Source: Streptomyces sp. NBC_00083
Lineage (GTDB): Bacteria > Actinomycetota > Actinomycetes > Streptomycetales > Streptomycetaceae
DNA length: 64,000 bases
Reading direction: 5' to 3'
Assembly: GCF_026343295.1 (NCBI RefSeq)
Contig: NZ_JAPELY010000003.1
Span: forward strand, 806,001 to 870,000
Shown: piece after piece, positions 1 through 8,129 of the stretch
Position numbering within the stretch: the first letter of the stretch is position 1
How the letters are laid out: the number at the start of each line of letters is the position of its first letter
Notes under the pieces: generated by a model
What the model was told of the DNA's origin: nothing
Seen by the model: the letters and a program-made list of their open reading frames with translations, nothing else
Database searches by the model: none
Made by a program: the position numbers and the translations under genes

Positions 1-1630
1 GCAGGGCGTACAGACAGGTCGCGAAGACCGGCATCCGCATCTGGAGCATCAGGTCGTTGGTGCGGGCCAGCACCTGGTCCGGGGCCGGCTCCTGCCAGGC
101 GTACGCGTGCATCGCGGTGCGCACCTGCCCCATCAGCGCGGCGGCCTGCACATTGTGTCCCTGGACGTCGCCGATGATGCACGCGGTGCCGCCGTCCGGC
201 AGGGCGATCACGTCGTACCAGTCGCCGCCGACGTCCAGCCCCTCGTGCGCGGGGCTGTAGCGCGCCTCGATCTCGTACCCCACGACGGCCGGCAGCGTGG
301 CGGGCAGCAGATCGCGCTGCACGGTGCCGGCCAATTCGGTGCGGGCCGACTGCAGCCGGATGCGCTCCCACGCCTGCCCCGCGACGTCGGCCATGACGCC
401 GACGAGGGTGCGCTCCTGATTCGAGAGGTCGTGCGGCCGGTCGAAGGTCACGACCCAGCCGCCGAGCGGTGCGGCGCCCTGGCCGCGCAGGGGGATCATC
501 ACGAACGACTCGGCGGAGGTGGCGTCCAGCAGACCGTGTGCCTGCGGCCACGACCGCCGGTAGTCCTCGCGGGTCGCGATGAACTGCGGCGTCCCGGTGC
601 GGATGGCCTCGGTCAGGGGCTTGGGCGCGTCCAGCGGCAGGCCGTGCAGGGAGCGGGCGAGCGCGGGATCGATCCCGGCGCCGAACGTGACCCGCAGCCT
701 CTCGTCCTCCACGAACGCCAGCAGGGTGCCGGTGCCGCCGAACGCGGGCGCCACCTTGTTGAGGATCGCGGCCGTCAGCTCGTCCTCCGTGGCGGCGGCC
801 ACGAACGCGGCGGCCAGCTCCTGTACGAGGTCGCCGCGCCGCCGTGCGTCGGCGTGCGCCTTGACGAGCGTCTGGTGGCGTTCCACGGCCGCCGTGGTGT
901 TCGTGGTCGTTCCCACGACGCGCCGCCCCCCGTCGAAGCCGAAGCGGACGAGGCGGGCGAGGGTGCGCAGCCAGTTCAGGCGGCCGTGCTCGTCGGCCAT
1001 GCGGAAGTCGACGTCCACCCGCTGGGCGTGGCCCCTGCGCAGCGCCCAGAAAGCGGCCTCCACCCGGCTCACGTCCTGCGCGCACACCAGGCCGAGCAGC
1101 GCGTCGAGGGACATCGTGTCGCCGGGGCCCATGCCGTTGTACAGGCGCTCACCGTCGAGCCAGCTGAACGCGTCCGCCTCCTCGTCGTAGACCCACAGCG
1201 AGTGGTCGGCGAGGACGGTCATGGAGCGCAGCGCCTCCCAGTGCAGCCACTCGCCCTCTTCCTCCTCCTCGATCTCCACCAGCACGGCGGGATCGCCGTC
1301 GCAGCGGTCGATGCGGCGCGCCGACGTCATGCAGATGACCGCGCCGCCGGGGTGGGCGTACTCGATCGGCTGGCGGAAGACGCGGCCTCCGCCGTGCAGG
1401 GCGTCCAGGAGCAGCTGGCGCGAGATGGACACGCTGGTCGGTGCCAGGAGGTCGGTGAAGGACCACCGCGGCGTCGCGTCGCCGAGCAGGGCGGCGCGGG
1501 CCCGCGGACTCGCCTGGACGAGCTCCGCGGCCCCGGCGGGCTCGGCGGCGGGTGCGACCAGCATCCACATGCCGTCGGCGCGCGGCGCGGCGGGGCGGAG
1601 GCAGGCGTGAGGGGCGGTGTCTTCGCGCAT
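1..1630 (-). CDS. PAS/GAF-SpoIIE (PP2C) serine phosphatase, truncated by the window edge
   Basis: About 543 codons are visible and the C-terminus lies beyond base 1. The first ~250 residues look like PAS-type sensor sequence. A GAF-like region follows around residues 260-400, then the beginning of a SpoIIE/PP2C phosphatase domain with the motif GLDVGGDWYDV and the metal-binding stretch CIIGDVQGH. Proteins of this type dephosphorylate anti-sigma-factor antagonists of the STAS family, and the next gene encodes one. The start is taken at the ATG at 1630; an in-frame ATG two codons upstream (1636) sits closer to a GAG that could be the ribosome site, so the exact start is uncertain. The family assignment is firm; the substrate is inferred from the neighbours. 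Confidence 0.85.
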   Translation of the reverse strand, partial: MREDTAPHACLRPAAPRADGMWMLVAPAAEPAGAAELVQASPRARAALLGDATPRWSFTDLLAPTSVSISRQLLLDALHGGGRVFRQPIEYAHPGGAVICMTSARRIDRCDGDPAVLVEIEEEEEGEWLHWEALRSMTVLADHSLWVYDEEADAFSWLDGERLYNGMGPGDTMSLDALLGLVCAQDVSRVEAAFWALRRGHAQRVDVDFRMADEHGRLNWLRTLARLVRFGFDGGRRVVGTTTNTTAAVERHQTLVKAHADARRRGDLVQELAAAFVAAATEDELTAAILNKVAPAFGGTGTLLAFVEDERLRVTFGAGIDPALARSLHGLPLDAPKPLTEAIRTGTPQFIATREDYRRSWPQAHGLLDATSAESFVMIPLRGQGAAPLGGWVVTFDRPHDLSNQERTLVGVMADVAGQAWERIRLQSARTELAGTVQRDLLPATLPAVVGYEIEARYSPAHEGLDVGGDWYDVIALPDGGTACIIGDVQGHNVQAAALMGQVRTAMHAYAWQEPAPDQVLARTNDLMLQMRMPVFATCLYAL

Positions 1631-1794
1631 GGACATCGATCTCGATAGCGACGGGATGGGGCGGGCCTTCCTGCGGGCGGGTCTTCCATCCCAGCCGACC
1701 CGGGAAGCCCCCGCCGCCCGCGAAAGTCATCTGCTGCGGGACGAAGGTCCCCTACGACCCGTCACCTCGCGGACCCGCCCGCCGCGGGACGTGT

Positions 1795-2178
1795 CTACCG
1801 GCGTCCTGAGTCGGGCCCGCAGGAGGCGGCGGCTTCGAGGGTGGGATGCAGGGTGAAGAACTGGTCCGTGCCGGTGACGTGCAGCAGGCGCAGCAGGCTC
1901 TCGGAGGGGGCGGCGATGCTCAACGCGGTGGCGGCGTGCACATGGAGCAGGACGTTGAGTGCGGAGGAGTCGCAGAACGTGATGCGTGAGGCTTCCAGAA
2001 TCACGTGCCGGTGCCGGCCGGCGGCTTCCTCGAGGGCGTCCTTGAGCGGGCCGAGCGTGTCGAGGTCGAGGTCACCCGTGGCCTCGATCGCCCAGGCGTC
2101 GTGCAGCGGGTACTGCGCGCCGAGCACTCCGGCCGGCGGCACGGCTGCCCCGTGGTCCGCTCCGTGTTCTGTCGTCAT
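1795..2178 (-). CDS. STAS-domain anti-sigma factor antagonist
   Basis: This 127-residue protein is a single STAS domain. The motif ITFCDSSALNVLL around residues 66-78 carries the serine normally phosphorylated by a RsbW-type kinase. Such proteins bind and inactivate an anti-sigma factor when unphosphorylated. It is transcribed toward the SpoIIE-type phosphatase gene 158 bp downstream, which could be its phosphatase, and divergently from a gene pair that includes a HATPase-domain protein, which could be its kinase. The ATG at 2178 is chosen because homology starts soon after it; a GGAGGT lies about 15 bases upstream, which is rather far. Confidence 0.85.
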   Translation of the reverse strand: MTTEHGADHGAAVPPAGVLGAQYPLHDAWAIEATGDLDLDTLGPLKDALEEAAGRHRHVILEASRITFCDSSALNVLLHVHAATALSIAAPSESLLRLLHVTGTDQFFTLHPTLEAAASCGPDSGRR

Positions 2179-2454
2179 GCGGAGAGTATGCCCACCTCCG
2201 GCTCCCGTGGTCCGCATCGGTGTGCGCGTGCGCGCATCACAACATGGCTGCGGGGCCCCTTTGTTGGGTTCTGGGCCGATTGCCGTCCCCGGCTCCGTCG
2301 TGGGCCTCGTCCCCGGCCCGCTCTCCGGCCTCCGGATGTTCCGTCCGGCACCCGCCGCGAACCCCGCCGGGCCGTCCGGCGGCTGCGGTTCGGCTAGGCT
2401 CGGCATTCTGCGTACATCCCGCCCCTGGGCGGCCGGCGGCCGGAAGGGGGCCAG

Positions 2455-3264
2455 GTGAGAGCGGCGCGGGCGTTGGCGACACTGGACGAGGTCGAGCTCG
2501 GGGACCACGTCTGCTGGCGCATGCGGCCGGCCGGCGAGTCCCTGGCCGATGCGCGGGCGTTCGTGGCGGACGGAGCCCTGTACGGAGACAAGATCGTGGT
2601 CGTCGGCTCCGCCGGCGCCATCGCGCGGATGCCCCGGGACGCCCGGCCCAGCGCGTCCGTCGTGCTCGACGTCCCGGGCGCCGCCGACTCCGACTTCGTG
2701 CTGGCGGCGGTGCGCCGCGAGGCACGTACGGCGGTACGCGAGGGGTTCCGCTCCGTCCGCGTCCTCAACGAGAGGACGGCGCCGAAAGCGGTCCCCGGCG
2801 CCCGGGAGGAGCTGCTCGCCCAGGAGCTCAAGCTCGACCAGTTCGCGTCGGAGAGCGGCGCGATCGTGGTCTGCGCGGTGAGGCCCTCCGAGTGGGACGC
2901 GCCTACGCTGGAACACATGGGATGTGTGCACCCGCACGAGGTGGGCATGCGTGCTGAACACCCGGCGTTCCGCATGTTCAGCACGGGTGCCGACAGCTGG
3001 AGCGTGGACGGTGTGATCGACTCGGAGTGTGCGCCGGTGTTCAACGCGGCGGTACGGGCGGCCGCGCTGCGCGCCCCCACGGTGACGCTGCGTTTCGACA
3101 CCCTCGACATGATCGACGCGGCGGGCATGCACGCCCTGGTGGACGCGGCCCGGACGCTGCCGGACCGGCGCGTCCTCGTGGAGGGCGCCAATGAGACCGT
3201 CCGCCTGTGCTGGGAACTGGCCGGTTACGCGACGGCCGACGTTTCGGTGGTGATGGGCGCATGA
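2455..3264 (+). CDS. MEDS-STAS sensory protein
   Basis: The protein has 269 residues. The N-terminal ~150 resemble the MEDS sensory domain (LGDHVCWRM near residue 15, then an alpha/beta core). The C-terminal ~90 are STAS-like, with the motif LDMIDAAGMHALVDAA around residues 220-235. The usual phosphorylatable serine (DSSG) is replaced by DAAG, so this STAS domain may not be switched by phosphorylation. The start is a GTG at 2455 preceded by GAAGGGGG. The stop overlaps the next start (ATGA), so the pair is translationally coupled. The proteins probably work together in partner-switching regulation. Confidence 0.75.
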   Translation: MRAARALATLDEVELGDHVCWRMRPAGESLADARAFVADGALYGDKIVVVGSAGAIARMPRDARPSASVVLDVPGAADSDFVLAAVRREARTAVREGFRSVRVLNERTAPKAVPGAREELLAQELKLDQFASESGAIVVCAVRPSEWDAPTLEHMGCVHPHEVGMRAEHPAFRMFSTGADSWSVDGVIDSECAPVFNAAVRAAALRAPTVTLRFDTLDMIDAAGMHALVDAARTLPDRRVLVEGANETVRLCWELAGYATADVSVVMGA

Positions 3265-4241
3265 GCGGCACTCCGTCCCCGACGACGTCCGAGCCGGCGG
3301 GCACGCCCGACGCGCCCGAGCCCGGGTTCCGCCACGAGCTGTACCCCTACCGCGGTGACGCGCAGTTCCTCTCCGGCACCCAGGGCTTCATCCGCGAGGC
3401 CCTGGAGGCGGGGGAGGCCGTCGTCGTCGCCGTCCCCGCGGAGAAGGCGTCGCTCCTGCGCGAGGAGTTCCCCGACGAGTCCGCCGTCACCTTCGTGGAG
3501 ACCTCGACGGTCGGCGCGAGCCCCGGCCGGCTCGTCGCGGCCTGGACGGCCTGGATGAGCGAGCGCGGCGAGGGCGGCAGGCCGGTGCGCGGCATCGGCG
3601 AGACGGCCTGGCGCCAGGCGCGCAGCGCGGCCCACCTGTCCGAGCTCCGCTACCACGAATGGCTCCTCAACCGGGCCTTCGCGCGCAGCCAGGCCTGGTC
3701 GATGCTGTGCCCCTACGACGCCGCCGACGAGGACCAGAGCGCCCTGGACTCCGTCTCGCGCTGCCACCCGCTGATCCACCAGGACGGGCGGTCCATGAAC
3801 AACGAGGGCTACCTCGGCGCCGAGGAGTACGTCTTCGACGCGCTCGGCGACCCCTGCGACCCGCACCAGGAACTGACCTACACCAGCGGCGACCTGTCCG
3901 CGATCCGGTCCAAGGTGTCCCAGTGCGCGACCGACGCGGGGGTCCCCGACGACCGGCTGCCGAAACTCGCGGTGGCCGTCACCGAGATCGCCACGAACAG
4001 CATCCGCCACGGCGGCGGACAGGGCACCCTGCGCACCTGGGCGGAGCCCGCGACGTTCCTCTGCGAGTTCCGGGACGGCGGCTACATCTCCGACGTCATG
4101 GCGGGCCGCACCCGCCCGAAGGCGGACCAGTTGGGCGGCCGCGGCCTGTGGCTCGCCCATCAGCTCTGCGACCTGGTCGAGATCCGCTCGACCCCCGACC
4201 AGGGCACCACCATCCGGCTGCACATGGACATCCCGCAGTAG
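3261..4241 (+). CDS. MEDS-HATPase (RsbW-like) anti-sigma / sensor kinase
   Basis: This protein has 326 residues. A MEDS-like sensor domain occupies about residues 15-200 (HELYPYRGDAQFLSG at the start). A GHKL ATPase domain fills the C-terminus, with an N box EIATNSIRHGGG near 245 and a G box GGRGLWLA near 295. The arrangement matches actinobacterial anti-sigma regulatory kinases that carry an N-terminal MEDS domain. The ATG at 3261 overlaps the stop of the upstream MEDS-STAS gene by four bases. It ends 30 bp from the convergent YcaO-like gene. The domain calls are confident; the sigma factor it controls is not visible in the window. Confidence 0.8.
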   Translation: MSGTPSPTTSEPAGTPDAPEPGFRHELYPYRGDAQFLSGTQGFIREALEAGEAVVVAVPAEKASLLREEFPDESAVTFVETSTVGASPGRLVAAWTAWMSERGEGGRPVRGIGETAWRQARSAAHLSELRYHEWLLNRAFARSQAWSMLCPYDAADEDQSALDSVSRCHPLIHQDGRSMNNEGYLGAEEYVFDALGDPCDPHQELTYTSGDLSAIRSKVSQCATDAGVPDDRLPKLAVAVTEIATNSIRHGGGQGTLRTWAEPATFLCEFRDGGYISDVMAGRTRPKADQLGGRGLWLAHQLCDLVEIRSTPDQGTTIRLHMDIPQ

Positions 4242-4271
4242 GACGGCCCCGGTCGCAGCGGATCGCCCGGC

Positions 4272-5186
4272 TCACCGGGGCGACAGCACGATCCGGACCA
4301 CGTAGGGCAGCACCTCGTCCAGGCGCGCGTCGTGGTCGAGCAGCACCGCGGCCGGTGTGAGGCCCTGGGAGCGCAGCGCGTCCAAGGGGTGGGACCACTG
4401 CGGGCGGGCGGACCGGCGCGCGGTGGTGTCCTCCTGGGCGCCGGTGATCGGCGGGATCGTATGCAGACCCGAACTGCCGCCCGGCCGTGCGGTGTTGAGG
4501 CACAGCGCGCGTTCGGAGGCGGTGCGGACGGCCGCCGCCAGAGTCGGGCCCGTCGCGACGACGGTGTCCGGCGCCGCATCCGCCCGCCCGCCCGCGACCG
4601 TCGCCCTGTCCGGGACGAGCCGCACCGCGCAGGCGGGCAGCGACAGCAGGCCCGACAGGTCGTGCGCGACGGGCTCGCCCCTTGTCCGCAGCGCGCGCAG
4701 CAGGGCCTGGGGCACGGCCCTGGCCGGCTCCGCGTCGCGCACCGGCGGCGCGGCCGGCCCGCCCGCCTCGCCCCCGAGCCCGACGCGGTGCGGACGCAGC
4801 CGGGGCACCCGGGTGCCGGGCCGCGCGAGGCGTTCGGCGATGAGCGCTTCGCAGTGCGCCGCCAGGCCCGATTCGAGGGCGCCAAGCCAGGTGAGACCGG
4901 CCGCGACACCCACCCGGTCGCCGGCCGGTGCGCCCGGCGCCCGGCGCAGCGCGCCCGTCACCAGGTCGAGCGCCCAGGCCTCGGGCGCCGGGCCGCGCGC
5001 CGCGTACGCGGCGAGTCCGGTCAGCGCCGTCCCGACGTCCGCTCCGGCGGACAGGACGCCCGGCAGCGCGCGGGCGGCCCGGTCGAGCAGCGCGCTCCCG
5101 TCGAGCGCCGGACCGCCGGCCCGGGACACGAACGCGGCCCGAGCCTCGGTCTCGGTCGCGGCGAGGGCCGGCTCATCGATGCTCAT
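4272..5186 (-). CDS. degenerate YcaO-superfamily protein
   Basis: This protein has 304 residues and no clear catalytic annotation. Three stretches match the YcaO fold in order. A helix ending CEALIAERL near residues 105-118 resembles the ExxER ATP-binding helix. HDLSGLLSLPACAVRLV near 180 resembles the strand region that follows. The C-terminus (LDALRSQGLTPAAVLLDHD...VVRIVL) resembles the terminal YcaO segment. The usual conserved Q/R and E residues are incomplete, so activity is doubtful. The ATG at 5186 has a GGAAGAGGA ribosome site. It is the last gene in the minus-strand series, 197 bp after the GNAT gene, and may or may not belong to the peptide pathway. Confidence 0.45.
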   Translation of the reverse strand: MSIDEPALAATETEARAAFVSRAGGPALDGSALLDRAARALPGVLSAGADVGTALTGLAAYAARGPAPEAWALDLVTGALRRAPGAPAGDRVGVAAGLTWLGALESGLAAHCEALIAERLARPGTRVPRLRPHRVGLGGEAGGPAAPPVRDAEPARAVPQALLRALRTRGEPVAHDLSGLLSLPACAVRLVPDRATVAGGRADAAPDTVVATGPTLAAAVRTASERALCLNTARPGGSSGLHTIPPITGAQEDTTARRSARPQWSHPLDALRSQGLTPAAVLLDHDARLDEVLPYVVRIVLSPR

Positions 5187-5383
5187 CTCGGGTTGTTCCT
5201 CTTCCAGATCGTTCGGCGCGTGTCCGTGTCCGTGCACGTGGCCCGGTGGAATTCCTGGGGGCCATCGAAGCGAGTGGGGATATTCACCGGATACACGCCC
5301 GATCTCGGCCGTACGCGGTCGGCGGCTCGCGGCGGCCGGCAGTGGTGCGCCCCACCGCCGGCCGTGGCCCGTGGCCCGCGGGT

Positions 5384-6340
5384 TCAGAAGGCCGAGAGCA
5401 CCAGGCGGCAGGAGTCGCTGCGGTACCCCACGCGTTCGAAGGCCGCGGCCATCGGCGTGTTCGTCATGTCGGTGTCGGCCCTGACGCGCTCGGGGCCGGT
5501 CTCGGCCGCCAGGATCCGGGTGATCTCCCCGAGGATCTCGTCCGCGTACCCACGGCCACGGTGCTCGGGCAGGACGCCCAAGTACCCGACCACGGGGCAG
5601 GCGTGGTTGCGTGAGGGGAGTCCGAAGCCCACCAGGCCGCCCTCGGGGGTCCACGCGGTCCGCCACCAGGACCGGTCGCCGGGCATGCTGTCGCGGTAGA
5701 ACGCCACGTCGTCGCGGGCCTGGGTGCGGGCGCCGACGCGTTCGGCCTCCTTGCGGGACGTGGCGTCGAGGCTGTCCGCGAGGACCCGGTGGAACAGGTC
5801 GACGAAGACCTCGTCGTCGGGTTCGGCACGGAACACCAGCCGCCCGGACGGTTCGGGGAGGCCGGCCGCGGGCGTCCACTCGTATCGCAGCCGCTCCAGG
5901 CTCGCCGGAAGCCCGGCGCGCCGGGCCGCTTCCTGCCGCCAGGTCACCGCCGCGACGGTGTCGGGCCGGCCGCGCCAGTCGGAGGGCAGGAAGAGGTGGT
6001 ACTCCGGCGCCGTCGCGGCACCGGCCGCGGCGTACGCCTCGTGTGCGGCGGTCAGCAGCCGGGCGGCGAGGGCCGTGCGGTCGGCGTCCGGCACCGACGC
6101 GTGCACGAACAGCCCGTCCAGGGCGCCGGGTTGGGCATCGTCGGGGCCGCCCCACCAGACGGCGAGCGCGAGCGGGGTACGGCCGGGTCCGTCGTCCGCG
6201 ATCCACGTCCAGGCGTGACGGTACTCACCGGAGGAGACGCGGGCCGTATAGGTGTCGGCCGTCATGCCGGCGGCGGGGTCGGTGACGATGAGCGGAAGGA
6301 AACGGTCGAGGTCCGCTGCGGTGGTGGGGCGGAAGATCAC
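5384..6340 (-). CDS. GNAT-family N-acetyltransferase
   Basis: This is a 318-residue protein with the acetyl-CoA binding signature VLPEHRGRGYADEILGE near residue 255, followed by the typical C-terminal N-T-P-M-x-x-x-x-x-x-x-G-Y ending. The N-terminal half looks like a second, diverged GNAT domain, as in tandem-GNAT enzymes. The start is a GTG at 6340 with GGAGG five bases upstream. It follows an MFS exporter downstream of the terminal NRPS gene. Acetyltransferases protect producers of capreomycidine- or streptolidine-containing peptides (viomycin, streptothricin), so a self-resistance role is plausible but inferred from position alone. Confidence 0.8.
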   Translation of the reverse strand: MIFRPTTAADLDRFLPLIVTDPAAGMTADTYTARVSSGEYRHAWTWIADDGPGRTPLALAVWWGGPDDAQPGALDGLFVHASVPDADRTALAARLLTAAHEAYAAAGAATAPEYHLFLPSDWRGRPDTVAAVTWRQEAARRAGLPASLERLRYEWTPAAGLPEPSGRLVFRAEPDDEVFVDLFHRVLADSLDATSRKEAERVGARTQARDDVAFYRDSMPGDRSWWRTAWTPEGGLVGFGLPSRNHACPVVGYLGVLPEHRGRGYADEILGEITRILAAETGPERVRADTDMTNTPMAAAFERVGYRSDSCRLVLSAF

Positions 6341-6514
6341 GGTGCCTCCGGGGCGGTGACGTGGGGTCGGTGGAACGGGAGCCGGCGAAGTGGGGCCGTA
6401 CCCCGTACTGGTCGGGCAGGTGCGTCCCCGCTGAACGTATGCCGGATGGTCCCTCTACGACGACGGCTGGTCGGCGTGCGGGCGGGCGCGGAGTTCGGGA
6501 CGCGCCCCACGCGT

Positions 6515-7906
6515 TCATGCGGCGGGCCGTGTGCCGCCCGCTTCGGGTTCGAGCCGGTCGGACGGCGGCCGCGGCGACTTCGCGGCGTACGGCGTGTCGG
6601 GCGCGGGCGGCGTGTCCGCGTCGGGCGGCGCTGCCAGGGCCGTGACGGTGTGGCGGCGGCCCGTGAGGGCGATGAGGGCCAGCGCCAGGCCCGTGCAGCA
6701 CAACAACAGCGCACTGCCCCGGTCGCGGGCCGTGGTGAGGAGCCGGCCGACCGTGGAGGCGAGCGGGCCGCCCGCGTCCACCAGCGGGCCGCAGACCTGC
6801 GAGGCGAGCGGGCCGGCCAGCAGGAAGCCCAGCATGGTGCCGCCCTGCGTGAACATGCGGCGCAGCGCGAAGACCCGCCCCTGGGCCTCGGCGGCCACCG
6901 CGGACTGCCACAGCACCTGGGCGCAGCCGGTGACCACCGGCAGCCCGAGGAAGAACGTGAAGGCGGCTCCCGCGAGCAGCCCCGGGCGCGGGTGGAGACC
7001 CGCGAGCAGGACCGCGCCCCCGCTGAGGACGGTGGCCGAGGTGATCCAGAGCATCGGCCTGCGCGGAAGCCGGCAGATGGACATGGCGACACTGCTGACC
7101 GCGAGGCCCAGCCCCCCGCAGGTGCTGACCAGGGCGACCGCCGCGTTCTGTTGGGCCGGCGGGGTGCTGGAGAGGACCAGCGGCAGCAGCAGGGCGGTCG
7201 CGGTCGCCTCCGCCGCGTTGAACACCGTCACCACGCGCAGGAGATGACGAAGGCCCGGTTGCGCCGTGAGCAGCCGCCGCCCCTCGCTCAACTCGCGGCG
7301 CCATCCCCGGCGTTGACCCGAGCGTCCCCGGTTGCCGTCCAGGCCGGGCGGCTCGGGGAAGTGGGCGGCCAGCACGGTGAACAGGCCCAGCGCGAACGAG
7401 GCGACGTCGACGACGAGGACGGCGCGCAGCCCGCCCACGCCGAGCAGCGTGGCGGCGAGCATCGGGCCGAGGAGCTGCGCCACGGCCAGCGCGGTCTGCG
7501 TCATCGCACCGGCCCTGCCCCGCTGTTCGGGCCGGACCATGCCGGTGACGGCCGCCGCGAGGGCGGGCCACTGGAAGGCCGCGCAGCACGACTCCAGGAC
7601 GGTGACGGCGTACACCTGCCAGACGGCGAGGTGTCCGGTCGACTGGGAGAGGGCCATGGCCACGGCCGCGATCATGGCCGCCGCGTCCGCGCAGAGCAGC
7701 ACGGTGCGGCGCCGGTACCGGTCGACCAGGACTCCGGCGGCGGGCGCGGCCAGCATGCCCGGCGCGAAGCCCAGCAGCAGGCCGGTGGCGAACTGCGTGA
7801 CGGAACCGGTCTGTTGGTAGATCCACAGGCCGAGCGCGAAGCCGGAGATGCTGGAGCCGAGCGCGGTGATCAGCCGGCCCGCGCAGACGAGGAGGAAGGT
7901 GGTCAT
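6515..7906 (-). CDS. MFS transporter, candidate peptide exporter
   Basis: The protein has 463 residues and about 12 hydrophobic segments. It has an MFS loop motif after helix 2 (DRYRRRTVLL) and starts directly with a membrane helix (TTFLLVCAGRL). The reading frame is open further upstream, but that extension is Pro/Arg-rich non-coding-like sequence, so the ATG at 7906 is chosen. The gene lies 223 bp downstream of the terminal NRPS gene and just upstream of the acetyltransferase gene on the same strand. That position suggests export of the peptide product or a role in self-protection. The family call is firm; the substrate is inferred. Confidence 0.85.
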   Translation of the reverse strand: MTTFLLVCAGRLITALGSSISGFALGLWIYQQTGSVTQFATGLLLGFAPGMLAAPAAGVLVDRYRRRTVLLCADAAAMIAAVAMALSQSTGHLAVWQVYAVTVLESCCAAFQWPALAAAVTGMVRPEQRGRAGAMTQTALAVAQLLGPMLAATLLGVGGLRAVLVVDVASFALGLFTVLAAHFPEPPGLDGNRGRSGQRRGWRRELSEGRRLLTAQPGLRHLLRVVTVFNAAEATATALLLPLVLSSTPPAQQNAAVALVSTCGGLGLAVSSVAMSICRLPRRPMLWITSATVLSGGAVLLAGLHPRPGLLAGAAFTFFLGLPVVTGCAQVLWQSAVAAEAQGRVFALRRMFTQGGTMLGFLLAGPLASQVCGPLVDAGGPLASTVGRLLTTARDRGSALLLCCTGLALALIALTGRRHTVTALAAPPDADTPPAPDTPYAAKSPRPPSDRLEPEAGGTRPAA

Positions 7907-8085
7907 GACGCCTCTGGGCGGTGTCGGACGACCCGGGCGGACGAGCGGCGGCCGGTGACACCCCGCCGGTCGGCGGGTTCGGCTGAGAGGGGCGGGCCCA
8001 TGGGGCGGCTCCGTTCGGTGGCGGGACGGGGGAGGGGGGGAAGGGCACATCAACTGGCGTTCGCGGAAGCTGATGTGGGGGCGAC

Positions 8086-8115
8086 GGTGCGGCCGTGCGG
8101 CGGGCCGGCCGCACC
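8086..8115 (-). terminator. GC-rich hairpin after the terminal NRPS gene
   Basis: Two 10-base arms, GGTGCGGCCG (8086-8095) and CGGCCGCACC (8106-8115), form a perfect stem with a 10-base loop. The hairpin starts 14 bases after the stop codon of the terminal NRPS gene in its direction of transcription. There is no T-run, which is usual for Streptomyces terminators. It may end the NRPS transcript or only reduce read-through into the exporter gene. Confidence 0.45.
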
Positions 8116-8129
8116 GGCCGGGGTGTTCC

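Noticed and set aside
107..1648. 513-codon plus-strand frame at the start of the window
   Set aside because: The minus strand encodes a clear GAF/SpoIIE phosphatase over the same bases; the plus frame is its shadow.
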